Below, in pieces: positions 50,301-64,000 of a stretch of 64,000 nucleotides of DNA. Positions within the stretch are counted from its first letter, which is position 1, and each line of letters begins with the position of its first letter. The notes beneath the pieces were generated by a model. It did not search any database. It was not told the origin of the DNA and was given only the letters and a program-made list of their open reading frames with translations. The position numbers and the translations under genes are program-made. This DNA comes from Apteryx mantelli (Eukaryota; Chordata; Aves; Apterygiformes; Apterygidae), in assembly GCF_036417845.1 (NCBI RefSeq), contig NC_089979.1, positions 21,904,458 to 21,968,457 on the forward strand, given 5' to 3'.

Positions 50301-53300
50301 AGGCTTCTGTCTTCACAGTCTGAACAGCCTCTGGAGGTAATATCCCAAGAGCTGCTCAAGACCTGTGGAAATCAAATATACTATTTATAATAGCAATTCA
50401 CATATACGTCAAAAAAGCAAGAAATACCAAGATAAGTAATTCTCAGCCAGAAAGTACGCCTGAAGAAAAAAAGAAAAAAAGCTTTCAGCGTAATGTGAAG
50501 CACCCCAAACTTGAGTTTTGATGAGCAGAGAGTACAGAAGAGATCCCAATGTAAGAACCTTCAAACAAAAATGTCCTATGAGAGAAACACAAATACTCTA
50601 CAGTGACAGCAGTAGTGGTTTACTGAGTTTTTCTCAGTCCACCATTAAAAGATAAGTCAAAGGCAGGGACCTTTGTGTCACCTTTCTTCTGAAAGGCCAA
50701 ATACATGTGTGGCTTTGAGGTGTGGCTGGACTTCCTCTACCAAGAGCTTCGTTACCATCTGACACTTAGTGATAATTAGCAGCACAGTCATGCTCAAAAG
50801 AGCTAGAACGAAATTCTAACCCTGGTCTATTATTGCTCACTACAGTCCTGCCTCTCTATGGAGGACCATTACATAAATAATATGCATTTTGAAACAAATC
50901 CCTAGACTTTTATTATAATCTTTACATGATTCTGTGATATAGAGAGAATCTTTCACACTCTTTCACTAAAACACATACTGAGAAAGATCATAACTAAAGT
51001 GTGGATAAGACTTTAACCAAATTTTTCGGTTTCAGTATCTCTTGAGTCAATACAAAAAACAGACTCACCCTTCATCTGGAGCCTCACCACATAAATATTG
51101 AATGTTTTAAAGCCAATATGTACAGTATTTAATAAGAGAAAAAGGATATTGATGATACTGATCCTGCACAAGGATGAACACCTGTATTTATATAGGGTCC
51201 TGCTAATGTCAGTCTTCATGGTGACAAAGAGATACAGAACAGATGGCAGGGTAAAAGCTGGTGGTTTATAAAGTGATCCTGGGAAACCAAAATCTTGGGA
51301 AGACCCTTTTTCAAGTAACTACTTGACCCAGGTACACAGACCCAGGTATCCCCAAACTTATGCCTGACACATAAACCAGACAGAAAAAAACAAAACAGTC
51401 CCTGATTTGGGCTTTGGCAGAATTTGCCAAGCAGCACTGGACTCTATATGTGTGAAACTGTCAGCAAGTATGGCTGGCCACAGATGAAGGTGCCTGAGCT
51501 TTTTGCAAAATATTTAGAGGCTCCAGATGGCAGGTTTTGATAATATTACAGAATAATTTATTGTTTACTTTTGTTCATCTACATTTCATTTAGCATTTGT
51601 TTGCTTCAAAAATGAAAAAGAAAATGAAACATTAAGTGCACACTCTACCTTAAACTGTCCTTGGCTTACAGTCTTTATGATAAACCACTATTTACACAGC
51701 AAATATATTATGTAAATAGTGATTTACATGAGCCTTCACTGTTTTTCAAAGACAGTGTTATATAGAAATATGTATTTCATGCATTGACAGAGTTGTCCAA
51801 AATAATTTTAAGGATAAGAAATGTATTTTAATGAATTTTTTATAAACTGCAAAATGGTGAGCCATTTGTAAATTCAGATTACATTAATACATCCCAAGTC
51901 TCCACCTTATGACAGGTGAAGCCAGAGCCCAATCCATTCCTTTCTTACCTATTTTATATTCCTACAGTTCCAGCTGTAGCTTTCCAAGGAGCAGTGTGCT
52001 GATGACAAGGCAATGCTCAATAACAGGTTCCTCAGAATTAGATGGCCCAGGGAGTGCATAATATATGCTTTGCCACGTCTTCCTGGCCTGTAAGATCCCT
52101 GGAGCCATCAGAGCATCTCTTACTCAAGACAGTAGCTCCCTTCCTTTGAGGACGCCCTGAAGCGTCCAGCACAGACTGTGTGGAGCTGGCCTGGCACCAC
52201 CATCTGCCCAAGCAGTTCCCAAGGAGCGGGGAGCACAGGAGCCTGCAACTGCTGACGTGGGGCAATGGGTTCCTAGTTCAAACCCATTCGAAACCTAGTT
52301 CAAACGTGTTAGGGCTACAAGTGCACAAAAGGCTGACATATAAGTGCCATGAGGAAATGATGGCACTACAATACTATAGAACTCAGGAACAAAAAACTTC
52401 CTTCAAAATGGAAGTGAAATCATGCAACAAATGATATTCATCTATCTAGCCTCATCCCTTCCAAGATAATGTTTAACTGTGTTTTTTCTTGTATTTTGTA
52501 GGCAAATATCTGCCTAATTATGAGACTTAGCAGAGTCTCAGGAATGACCATTCGCATGCCAGGGGAAAGCAGCTTCTATCTTCCCTCTGCCACGATCTCG
52601 TAATGCCTTCACTTTGGTGTGGTATGAGGCCAGGTAAGCTTACAGTTACAGCCAAAGCGACCTCTTACAATAGGAAATCTACAGCTCTTGCCTTAAGCTC
52701 TGTTTGCATTGCGTGGATTTCGTGGAGGTGGGCTATAGCTCACTGGATCTGATTGCTTTCTCTGAGAGTCTGATCCAATGTTTATCAGTATTTGTCCTTC
52801 TCTTGATTTCCAGAGGTTTTCAGTAGGATCTAGAATGACTTTCATTGCTATATGCCAGATTGAGTTTTTATTATTATTTTTTTTACTATTCAGATAGTGT
52901 GTATTTGCATGTAATTCCAAGCAAATGCAACACTCATTTTAATAGTCAAGGAAGTAGTATAACTGCTATGTTAGTGCTGGTAACAGTTTTGGTGGTTGGT
53001 TACTGAAACTTTCAAGGATCCATCTTGTGAAATGTTTTACCAGGAAACTCCAGGAGCCTGATTTAGGAGCATTTACTGTCTTTTTGGAGGATTTTAAGCT
53101 CTCTTTGAGTATTTTGGACACTTTTCTTTCTCTGTCTTGGAGAACCCAGACTGCTTCTAGCTTACAGGCCATTTATGCAAGCTTTGGTTGATCATTGGCT
53201 CCACAGTGGAGAGAGAGCTGTGTGGGTGTCACTGGTCCCAGTTCCCACAGTCCTCACTTCCCAAGCACAGATTTTTTTGGAAAAGAAACTTGAGCTGACA

Positions 53301-56000
53301 GCTGAAAGGAAACCGCAGAGTACGCCCACAGGTACTGCAGTCTGGGTGAGCGGGGCACCAGGACGGAGAGGCATACCCTGTAGCAGACTTGCTCTACAGT
53401 CCAGGCTCATCCATCAGACCTTATTGTACTTGGAGAAATAGCTGACTGTGTGCCTAAAAACTTGGGGTGCAGTTTAGGTATGTGTTAGATGTGGTGGGAT
53501 CCGGACTAAATGGTATGTGGGGTCAAATTTTCCATGAACTGAGTGGGAGCAAAATGCTTCCCTCTTCTCTCCATACACCTCCTTAACTAAAGTTAATGCT
53601 CTTTGAGAAGAGTATGAATCAAGAGAGACACAAGCTCTGTTCTAGAATGATTATTCACAATAAAAACATACTGTTAATTTGTAAATAAGAAGTGCAAGGT
53701 TTTTCAGAAAGATTTAGATAAAATTTTAAACTGGAGATTTTTCTGGTTTGTACTCACAGCACAATCCTATCCTGTCCAGTCTGTGTGCTTAAGGGTCTAC
53801 CAAAACATACCTCTTGCTTGAAAAGAATTCATTCTAGCAAAGCTATGGAGTATGGAGATGTATAACAGGTAGCCTCAACCTTTTGTAAATAATGGAAAAA
53901 CTTGTGTTATCTCATTCCAAATTCTTTTATTACAGTTATAGGTCAACCCATGCAACTTCAAAGCAATAAAATTACATGATGAGAGTCTCAAACTGTAATA
54001 TGGAAAAACAATAACTAGAGCAAACAGTATTATAAGGTGAACAGGTTCTTCTTTCAACTCTGCTGAACTCAAAACTAGCTCAGCAAAAATGATGTAAGTG
54101 CAGCTATAATAAAGACCTCAGTCACCTCCTGCTGCTACAGAGCAATGTGAGTTCTTGGTATTGATAGAAATGGGTGATCAGTCATCATCATGACTAGAAG
54201 TTTACAGAATCAAGCATTTAACTCTATTTACTTTTTCTGTGCAAAATCCCAACAAGTGTATTTCAGCTGCAATGCCATGCTTGGCTTTCAAGGAAGGTCA
54301 ATGGCTGGTAAACTTGCATATCAAAGGGAGAATAATTCTTCTATATGCTATTTATCTCCCAAACAATATAAGCCCTTTTAATATAGATTGATATATTCTT
54401 ATTTTTTGTTTTTGTTTTTTGCTTTTTTTTTTTGCTTTTCATATTTCCCTTCTTTCCCACAGATTAAAAAAATGTGTGATTTTATCAAGAAAATAGAACA
54501 TTACTTTGGGAAGACAGGCTGGGTAACAGATTTTCCATCTCTCTGATCTAGAAAAAAAATGTTGAGTGTTCTTTAAAAGTGTAAATAATTCACTCTGTAG
54601 ATGAGTTCAAGATCAGAAAAAAGAAATTTAGTAAGGAATCTCTTTATTAATTCTCCAAGGCGTATCACTTTTGAAGACAACTGACAGCTACTCTTAAATA
54701 TCTCCTGGAAATGATTTCAGCATCTGATAAGAATAGTGGCTTCTTGGAAGCTTGTAAGCGATACATTAAAAAGCATTTTTTTTGTTTTATTTGAAAATTC
54801 GATCCATTCTACCTACCTACTAAAGAGTTCAAGATTAGAAGCCTTCCTTCCAACAATTAATAACATAAACACTTATCAAAACTGTCCAAGGTTTGCAGTA
54901 AAAATATGATGATGAGGTTTGATATAAGAGCTGGACCCTTTTCTGAGCAAAGATCAGGGCCTAGCCTCTTGTGATTGTGGAAAGAAGTGACATTTACAAC
55001 ACCTAGAGAATGGAAAATGTTAGCAAGTTAAAGCAAACAGAAGCTAAACATTAGGCTTTCACAACACAACAGTGCAGCGTTTCCAACTTGTTATCAGTTT
55101 ACAACTTTAGCCTCAGAACCCTCTTCCCAAACTCACAAAGAGATCTTTGTTACTTCTTTAATGAGGTATACCCGGACTGCACGATTATTCTCACAGTCCC
55201 TCTTGCGATATCAGTGTTGTAGGAGCCAGCAGAAATTCAAGGGCTGCACAGTCCAACCAGCTGCATCATTTCTCATCAGTGAGTGAGAGTATTTAATATC
55301 TGCTATGAAAAGATTTTTGTGTGGTTTGCTTTCTCCCCATACCTCATTTATGGACTAGAAGGGAACAAGAATAAGTGAGGCTACCAGTTTGATGAGGAGG
55401 AAGCAATGGTACCAAATGGAAGCTATGTAATTCAGGATAAGTTCAGCCTATATTTAAACAGGTATAACTTAAGCAAAGCAATGAAATGTAAAAGTACATG
55501 TTGTGGGCATACCATTTGATCAGGTTTTGCACTCAACTAGACAGGAAAAACATGTGATGAATACATAATATGACCACAGTCCTGTCATGGCAGTGACTTT
55601 GCATGAACTCACTTACCCATAATTTTTTCTCTCTCTGTCTCATCTAATCTCAACACAAGGTAGACTTAAGGTCCATGTTTCTAGTCCCTTGTCTCTTTGC
55701 GAGAGAAACATAAGGATACTCCAGGACAGCCTGCTGTCTCCCACAGTTCCACAAGCAGGATTTTTGGACAGGCTTTCCTTGACATCCACCGTTAGGTGCA
55801 ACAGGGCTCTTCATCTGGAGCATGGAAGTCCCACATATTCACATGCCTGTGTTGGCTCCCTGATGCCAGCTTGTCTGCAATGAACCTATCCCAGATTCAC
55901 TGTGAATGAGAATAATAACCAGAGGCCACAACAATTTTTCAGTAATGTCTTGCTGGCTGCATCAGGTGCTCATTTTCAGGATGACTATTTTGATATGACT
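47331..56000. other. Non-coding DNA upstream of CALB1
   Basis: No gene is recognised. T-rich simple sequence lies at 54402-54440. A stretch near 49925-49985 (CCCAATGAAATCCATGCAGA and nearby) resembles old amniote repeat sequence, but I cannot name the family. Short open frames show no conserved domain. Confidence 0.6.
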
Positions 56001-59000
56001 GTCCCTCTTCTTCTCATCGCATCCCTACTCTCCTCGCAACCTGGAAGAAGGTAAGAAAAAACTTGGCTCTTTACCATGAAAAGAGCATGGAAAACGTAAC
56101 AGGCACATAAAAGCTATTCCCTCAAAACCGCCTGAAAAACAAAATGCAAACCCGCAGCCAGAATGTGCAGATGAAAATCTCCCACAAAACTACAAAGAAT
56201 TGTAAAAAACAACCGAGAAATGGCAAAATGTATGAACTTAACACCAGCAACACTATGCAGTCTGATAGAGCCCATGGTAGACCTGAGGGAGGCCTGAGAA
56301 GAGATTAATGTTCTTCCTCCACCAGCATGTGGGTGACTTCCTCCAACCATATATGAGGAGACTAGCTACTCCCATTCTGGCATAGCTTGAGTTCCAGTAA
56401 CTATTCTAAAAATCATTCTGCAGACTGAAGGACAGACAGAACAGGAATTAAATAATTGTGCTGCCACTGAGACTAGCACAGCTCCATTCATGTCCTGCAG
56501 TTGTCCTATGGAGCTGATGCTCCTCTAGCCTAATGCTTCCCTTATGGGTGCCACACAAATTTTAGAGTAGTCTTATTCTGCTCTTCCATTCAAATTTGTA
56601 CCATTCTGTTTATTTTAGGAGTACAAGTCTTTTGGGCTGACTCTTCCCCTCTTCTCTGTAATATAACCCAGGGTACAGACAAGTGGAAAAATTAGGAATG
56701 TTTTGTATGCGCACTGATAAGATTTTGGCACACTTAGAGCCTTTACCTTTGGGAAAAGCTTGTTAACTTCAGCCAACCTTTCCAGCCACTTTTCTAGACT
56801 CTTGTAGCAATCTTTTTCACTGTATAATGTATTTTCCATTGAGAAGACAAGTTTATAGAGTTGGATTAATCATTGTAATTAGTGTTTCAAGTAACCCAAA
56901 GAGGCATTATTAAAAATTACAGACCGCATTTGTTCCCTGGATGCCAGGACGTGGCTAACTCAGAGCAACTATGTACCTGTGTATGTCTGGCTTATAATGA
57001 CATTTTGATGTAGAAACAGTAGCACAAAAAACTTTTCTAGTTTCTTATACAGGACTCTCATTCTTCCCTTTTGCTACCCATAAATCTTCAAGGTCATCTG
57101 CTCCTAAAGCTAATGTACAAAGCAGATACGATTCAAGAAAGTGGGACGAGGCTTTGATTTCACAGGATGGCATAGTGGGCAGGCTGGATTCTGTGGGTGA
57201 CAAAGTTGGCGGAAGCTTTCTTAATGCTAATAACTTCTTGGAGGGGAGATCACCAGTAAGGGTGATTCATGATCTCCTCTCTCCACGTATTTAAAAGCCC
57301 ATATGGCACAAGCACATAGCAACAGCATGCTCCTACAGGCTGGCAATCAAAAGGTACCCAGCCTCGGTATGTGGAAGGTGTGACCCAGGAGATCCCACCG
57401 GAGGGGATCCCCAGGGTAGCAGGAAATCTGAGTTCAAACGGGCTGATTGCACTTACCCTGAGTGCAGCAGGTAGGAAAGAGCCGCTTCAATCTGACAGGG
57501 GTCTGCAGACAGTCTTGGATGTTTTATGTAGGTCTTTAAACCTCAAGAAAGGGCTTTTCTTGTTAGCTAATATGATTGTAATGTACCTAGGCCCATAGCT
57601 CCTGGGAAGTTGTTCGTCTTTCCCCTTTTAAATGGCCACAAAGTATGCATATTATGTCTGCGTGGACAATGAAAAGCATCCTTTTGGGAGGCAGATGACG
57701 TATTCAGACTGGTCTGCTTGTTGCTGCTTACTCAGAAGAGGCAGCCCATACTGCCGTACCACCTATTAATATGGCCATCTGCATCCTGTGCTGGGGAGGA
57801 GTAGGCTTGGCTACTGGTGGCAGGGGCTGGAAGGACCAACTAATGTTCACTTCCTTCCATCCTGGTAAGTGGGGTTTCTGCTGAGAGGCTGTCTTATGTC
57901 ACACTCAAAAAAAAACCCCTAAAGTCTCTGAAGCTTAATTTTAAAAAAGTTTATTTAAAGAAGAAAGGGGTCCAAACATGTTTATACAATAAGGAAATAT
58001 CTTATGGCTGCTTCAAGATGAGCTACATTTTCTGCATGAATTCCAACAAGCTAAAAAACTAATTTATTTTGGAGTTTGAAACTTCTCAGAGAGGAAAAGA
58101 GTTGGGTTTCTGAGTCCTGATGTTATGATAAAAAAATCCTTGAAGGTCTCTTGAGGTACAGAAAGTTTATTAATAATGTAAGATAAATGAATACCCAGTG
58201 TAATTTTCTGTGCTTTGAACCAAAGTTGTTAACAAATGTTAAAACCAAGTTAAACTATAGCACTTTGCTGCTCCATTTTTCAAATGAAAAATTTCTTTCA
58301 CCTAAGAGCAAGTAAGTCTGGCAAAAAAATAGTGTTTATTTTGTCAGATTGGCAGATACACTAAAATTTAGAGATTTATATGAGGCTTCTAAGTCTAAAT
58401 CTAGGCATCTATGAACACACAGCATGACTTTCCAAAGCCCTAAGTACACACAAATCCCATTAAAGCAATGGAAGCTGCAGATATTCACTATCACTTCATG
58501 AAGGCTTTATCCTGCAGGCAGAAAAGATCATCATCATCAGGTTTAGTGGTCTTTTGTGGTGTGAACTGTAGCTGGAAGCTGTGAGAGTGTGAACTTTTTC
58601 CTAACCCGCATAAGTGGAATAAACCAATTTTTGATCTGGGTCATAACTAATTTATGATCTAAACTGCAAGGGCCATCAAAACATACACATAACTGAGTCC
58701 AAAGTGTCTTCAACTTTAGATGTCTGATGTCCCATTTAACCTCACTGAGATCAAAGTATTAGTATGGAGAGTTGTAAAAATTCCCTGCCTCTACAATGTA
58801 ATTCAGACTACACAATCATCAAGATGTTATATCAAATTAGGGTCAACTCTTCCCAGCATTGAAAGAGAGGGAACGAAATGAAATAAACAGTCTAAGATAA
58901 AACTAGTCAGATCAGACATAGTTAACTTGAATTACTGCACAAGATCTATTTTAAACTTAAGATTAACAAGTTCATATTGCTGCGGGCATTACACTATCAG

Positions 59001-62000
59001 ACTGGTTAACAGCAGTTGCTCTCCCGGACATACTCTTCAGATTAACCAGGCATGAAGTAACAGAACCTAAATATAGGTTTCTATTTTTGTTAGCAGGTGT
59101 TGTCCTTACCAGGTAAAATTTCTCCTTCCTTCGCTTTGTAGCATTCCAGTTTTTCATAAAGTCAATTGTTTTAAAAAAGACACAGAGTGGTTAAGAAGTG
59201 GTCACTGGTTAAGTATTTTACACTGGCAAATAGTATTTGGAGCTGTGATAGGGAATTTAACACAACTGTTTTCGTAATTTTCCTTGACAATGCTGAAATC
59301 TTTCTAATGCCTTTAAGTACGTGGCATTTATAAGAATGTGCGTTAAATCATCGCTCATGCAGTTCTGTCAGCTGTCAGGGAGTGCAAGTCAGGACAGATG
59401 TACCTCTGCTTCAGTCTTCATTATCAGCTTTCCTGTTCTCTTTATTCATCCCCTTTTGGAGACAAGTCTTTTTTCTAAGCAAACTTTTGTGCATGGTTCA
59501 GAATATTCTGGTTTTGGAAGAAGACCCCAAATATTTTTAGTTTATGAAAGCAAAAAAGCCAACACAAAAACTTAAAATGTGTCAGTTTTGGTGGTTGTTA
59601 CAAAAAAGGAAAAGAAAATCAATTACTCCCCAGTTTTTCCACTAAGAGTTTTAATTAGGTGGACGGTGGGGGTGGAGATAAATTTTTACCTGAAAATGCC
59701 CTTGTTTGACCAGCTCCTACAGCCTTGCCTCAGTAAGGCACTTGTTGCCAGTAGCAGGTCACTGTGCCCAAGAAATCTTGCAGGGCTGGAAGGAGTCCCA
59801 AACACTGTTGCCCTAACACTCCCCCAGCTTGGCACAACATCAGCCGCACAAAGCAGTCTGAATGCCAGCGTAACTGGCTGCTCCCCAACTCAGGGAGATC
59901 CACGAGTTGAGCAAAGTGGGTTTGGCACCTCCCATGGCATCTGTGCGGCGGGGACCAGGGCGGCCAAGTTAGGTGAGCAAAGTGTCATTAGTTAGAGGAA
60001 TCCTTCAGCAGCTCTGGTGTGCACTAGGAGAAGTAGGGTAGGCTGGGAGAACGGGCAACTCCAGTCGGGGGGGCACAAATGACACCGTAGCACCCCTCAT
60101 GATGGTGATGAGCAGTGCCAGGAGGTCTCCTGTTGGTAACTTATAGCTATTGCTATACAGATGGGTTAATGGTTTGAAACCTCATTCATCACATTGCAGT
60201 CTACATTTGTTGTCAGATTTGTGACTAACCCACCTGTAAATGGGCTGGCTGGTTTCTTGTTCCCAAGTGTGCTAAAAAAAGAGCAAATCTGGGAGGGAAG
60301 CCCTGCTTCTACAGAACAAAGTATTTAATCTAATGAAAGCACTGAAATTCATAAATAGAGATAAATGGGAATCACTTCTATGTTAGTCACTATTATTTGT
60401 AGTTTCCTGACATTTACACATTCAAGACTTGTAGGATGGATATTAAAGATTTTGGCACCTATGGTAAACTATGCCTCCAAAAGAGGTTCATGTACCCCCT
60501 TTCCCACAAATTCAGTGTTTCTTCACTTGTATGCAGACAAAACTTAGAAAGACACAAATGTATTTCATATGTATCAGTACAGATGTTGCCTGCAGAACAA
60601 GAGTCTGACTTGGATGAATCCTATTTTCTCCAGAGAGTTTTGAAATCCTGAAGCACATATTTGTATGAAGGGTGATGGTGTGCAGATCTGCGCCAGTGTT
60701 TCCAAAAGTTTCTTTTAGAGCCCTCTAAGCCACTATTTCATACTTAGGACACTTGGATAATTTGAAATGGAGGAAAGACTTAATCAATCTTCTATAATAC
60801 ATGACATAAAGTTCATTATTTACATAATAGATAGAAATAGCTCTCTGCATTTGAAATCAGGCTAGACAAAGCAGTAGGAAATATGAATGCAGAATAATCC
60901 CCCACTGGCAGGGCAGTTGAATGAAGTGACCTAACCAGTCTAATTTAAAAGGGTTAGATTCAGCTCCAATACAGTTGCTTAATACAGGGCTGAATTAAAC
61001 TGTTTGTTTTGTAGACCATCTTCTTGCATGAGCTGTACATCTGGTGAAGGACACTAGAGCTCTCGCCACACTGGTTCTGCCTGCTCATAGCCCCATTGCC
61101 AGGGCTCGCGGGGTGACAGCTAGTTCTGCCATAGATGAGACAGCTGGGAATTCTCAGTATCTACAGGAATCTCTTGTCTTTCATCTCTTCTGTGTAACCA
61201 AGGAATCAAAGGGTCTGGAAGTCATTTGCGCCTATGAATATGAATGGCATTTGAAAATAAGGTTACAAAGAGCACAGGTAAAATTTTCAGAGGGTAGCTT
61301 CCCATTTTCACAGGTGATTTAGGGCTAAATACCCAAAGAAAGGAAAGCAATATCTTTCTTGATGTCTAGGGGGGGACCATAAGGCAACTGTCAAGCCAAG
61401 ACACACTGAGCTTCTGCACCCAGCTGCCTTTCTCCAGAGGCCATCAGACATCCTGCTGCATGGCAGAGCCTCAGACACCTGCCGTGTGCTTAGTGCTCAC
61501 CCCAGTGCTGCTCATCTTGGGCTCAGGTGATCTGTTATCACAGCATTACAGCTCCTGTTCCTTATTTCTGTCTCCCTCACATCTCACATTCGTTAGTGAG
61601 GGCCGAGTTGAGCAGGGGCGAGGAGAACAATTTCCAGAAGAATGTCAGTTCCTCCAGACTCTAGTGAAGCACTTATCTTACATCAGGATTTTTACCCCTG
61701 GATCATCAAAAGTAATAAGAGCAGGTTAACACTCTCTCCTGCCCATATATTCAATTGCACAGGTGAATGCACTATCAGCAGGCAGTAGAGTGGTGCAGGC
61801 TGAGGCTTTCTTGGGTCCTTTTGTTGCAGCTGTTTAACACTATGTTGTGTAGCTGCATGTTCCTTATGCTGGAGAGAAGGATCATAACTCCAGTGGTTGG
61901 AAAGCAACCCGAGTGAGGGGAGAAAAGGGGAAAAGAGACCTGTTTTCCTGTCTCAGCTCTGCTACTGTTCAGGTATTAATGGGAGGCAGAACTGAAACAC

Positions 62001-63639
62001 AGGTGTCCCCTTGCCCAAATGAGCATCTTAATTAGTAGCTGGAGAGTTATGCTCACCTTCTGGCCAATTAATATTTAATCATTCTGTATAAAATGAGCAG
62101 CTCCATCAGGGAAAATTGCAAGTACCCCTTCTTCCACCTCTGCCCCGAGAATATGTGATAACCTGGAAGTGAGAGCTCTCTCCCACCCCGCAGGCACTGT
62201 ACTTTCACATCCTTATGGGCAGAGCAGATGGGCAGAATCCAGGCACCCATATCCCAGTGAATACTTCACACAAGCTTTTGGGTAGGGAGAGGACTTCTTT
62301 TCCTTTTGCATTTTACTCTGATCAGGTCCTGCAAACAAAAGGGTTTTCCAGCACTTAGCTGTGCTGTAAAATAAGCATTACAGCAGCAATCTTGGTGTGA
62401 GAGGCCTGTTTTAGGCCTCTAAAACAGGATGAACGCTGAGGGTTGTAAAAGCTTTGTGGAAAGAGGAGCTTCCCTTTGCTTTGGAATCAGGTACCTGACT
62501 CCCCTTATGTTACAACTCTCCTTGACAATTTTTACAGACTTGCTTGAAAAGCTCTTTGCTTGGCTTACTAAATTCTGTCGTTTCCATATTCTTAAGTCTC
62601 CTTTGCATTGTAAAAGGAGTCATATATATTCTGAAGTGAAATGCTTTAAAGTGCTCCACCATCCTACTATACATCTAGCCTTCAGGCGGGGTGTTGTAAG
62701 GCCCTTGGGCCCTGGGTGGTCTCAACCAGATGAAGCACATTGAAAAATTTAATTTGGCTTTTAAGAACCTAATGTCCCTGACTTTTGGTCAGCTCCTACT
62801 TCTGGAAGCAAAGGTAGATAGATGCCACCAAAACTAATTGGAGTACCTACATAAATTTTCAGGAAAAGACAGGAGTGCTGGAGTGATTTCTGAAAACATA
62901 ACTTTGCATATGTTGCATCTTACATTATATGCACTTACATAGTCAGAATATTTATTGATGCAAAGGCTGGGTTTTATGAGGTCTGTGGTGAGGAGAGATT
63001 TTAGGTAAAGTACTAGCCCATCTTGAGGCAATTAAAAATTGCATACTTACAGACTGGAAAACTTTGAAATCTACCATCTAAAAGTATTTTGCTGCCTAAG
63101 TAGTAGAATGATAAGACACAATGTTTACTTTTATGGTCAATAAAGTAAAGCCTGTTCTCAGGTGTAATACTCTTAAGTGGCTGCCAATTGCTAACATGAG
63201 ACTTTAGACTGATTTTATCCTTCTGACGTTCAATGGAACAAATATCCCATAGTTTGCAGATAAGGATCACTCCAGGATCAGTTTCAGTTTGACACAGTTG
63301 TTTCAAAATTCACCTTGGGTATATTTTTTCCCTTAGACTTTATCTAAAAAACTAATCTGCCTGGCTAATGAATTAAAGGGGTCAAAGGAATCAATGGTTC
63401 TTATTTGCATTCATTCATATGAATACATAGCTATTTTATTGAATAAGGAGGTGCAGTTCAGGTATTCCTAAATACTTGATACAGGATGAGCATAATTCAG
63501 TAAAAATATTCCATTTTTCTTTTTACGAATTAACATACACTGAATAAAATTATTTTGATGATTAAAAAGATTTATCATGTGAGAGTGATCTCCGGACAGG
63601 TACAGTGGCGCTATTGAAAGGAAGGATGATTGAATAGCT
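56001..63639. other. Non-coding DNA, far upstream of CALB1
   Basis: No gene, LTR or CR1 copy is recognised. GC is a little higher around 57360-57530 and 59690-60110, without splice-linked coding signals. Confidence 0.55.
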
Positions 63640-63750
63640 GAGATCCTGCTGTTAGACTTAGGAGGTCTGGGCTCAGTTCTCTCTGAACTGACTCCCTGAA
63701 TGACCCTTTGAGCTCTGCAGAGCTCCAGTACTTCAGTTTCCCACTCATGA
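63640..63750 (+). mobile_element. MIR-like SINE remnant
   Basis: GGAGGTCTGGGCTCAGTTCT, then CTGAATGACCCTTTGAG and CTTCAGTTTCCCACTCATG, follow the order of MIR (CTGGGTTCGAATCC, TGTGACCTTGGGCAAG, CTCAGTTTCCTCATC). Diverged, so tentative. Confidence 0.45.
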
Positions 63751-64000
63751 ATTTTCTTTCTTATAGTACTTTGGTGAAAATAAATACCTTAGAAACTAAG
63801 CAGTGTCAGATCTTTCAGCTGTGCAATAAGGTAAGAACAAAAGATCAATATAAAAGAAAAAAAGGTCAGACTCTTTTATATGGAATAAAGAAATGTAATG
63901 GGAAAACTTCAAGGGCTGGCCAGGCTTTTTTGTTAAAGTCTATCTTGTTTTTCCATGTCAAACTAAGCTAGCTCTGGCCTTACAAGGCCTTTCATGCCTT

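Noticed and set aside
52861-52885. Possible transposon or array structures in the right third of the window
   Set aside because: Only T-rich simple sequence and scattered short repeats were seen; no regular spacing, terminal inverted repeats or CRISPR-like array.
61460-61729. 89-codon frame with a hydrophobic start resembling a signal peptide
   Set aside because: Isolated, without splice signals linking it to other exons or any recognisable family.

Overview
This window is vertebrate nuclear DNA, almost certainly from a bird. It has long introns with GT-AG junctions, CpG islands at gene starts, and CR1 LINE fragments ending in the typical ATTCTGTG repeats. It carries two complete protein-coding genes and the 5' end of a third. 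The gene order and orientation (NBN minus, DECR1 plus, CALB1 minus) is the conserved amniote block found at human 8q21. I cannot name the species from the sequence.

Layout. Positions 1-2250 hold the 5' end of NBN on the minus strand: coding exon 1 (1803-1833), coding exon 2 (415-548) and a CpG-island promoter with a perfect NRF1 palindrome. The gene runs off the left edge inside intron 2. Positions 2371-5740 are intergenic, with one short CR1 tail. Positions 5740-21770 hold DECR1 on the plus strand: CpG-island promoter, ten coding exons giving 336 residues, and a short 3' UTR with two AATAAA signals. Positions 21770-26980 separate the 3' ends of DECR1 and CALB1. This gap holds an apparently complete solo LTR (22704-23512) with a 5-bp target duplication, an old MIR-like SINE broken up by a CR1 tail and other sequence, and a tRNA-like element. 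Positions about 26980-47060 hold CALB1 on the minus strand: eleven coding exons giving 262 residues, a 3' UTR of about 1.85 kb, and a CpG-island promoter with a TATA-like box. From 47331 to 64000 I find no gene, only non-coding DNA with faint old repeats.

Function. The three genes are not a functional unit. NBN is a DNA double-strand-break repair factor, DECR1 a mitochondrial beta-oxidation enzyme, and CALB1 a cytosolic calcium buffer. They are a syntenic neighbourhood with separate promoters. Exon boundaries were set by reading frame continuity across GT-AG junctions and by recalled family proteins. The summed lengths (1011 nt for DECR1, 789 nt for CALB1) keep frame exactly.

No new gene system was found. 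The observations most worth a second look are: two in-frame GTAAGT donors 24 nt apart in NBN exon 2; the solo LTR, with an internal tandem duplication of about 139 bp and three exact AP-1 sites; a tRNA-like SINE-type head at about 25980; a perfect 24-nt palindrome and a diverged 93-bp tandem duplication in DECR1 intron 5; and alternative poly(A) signals in the CALB1 3' UTR.
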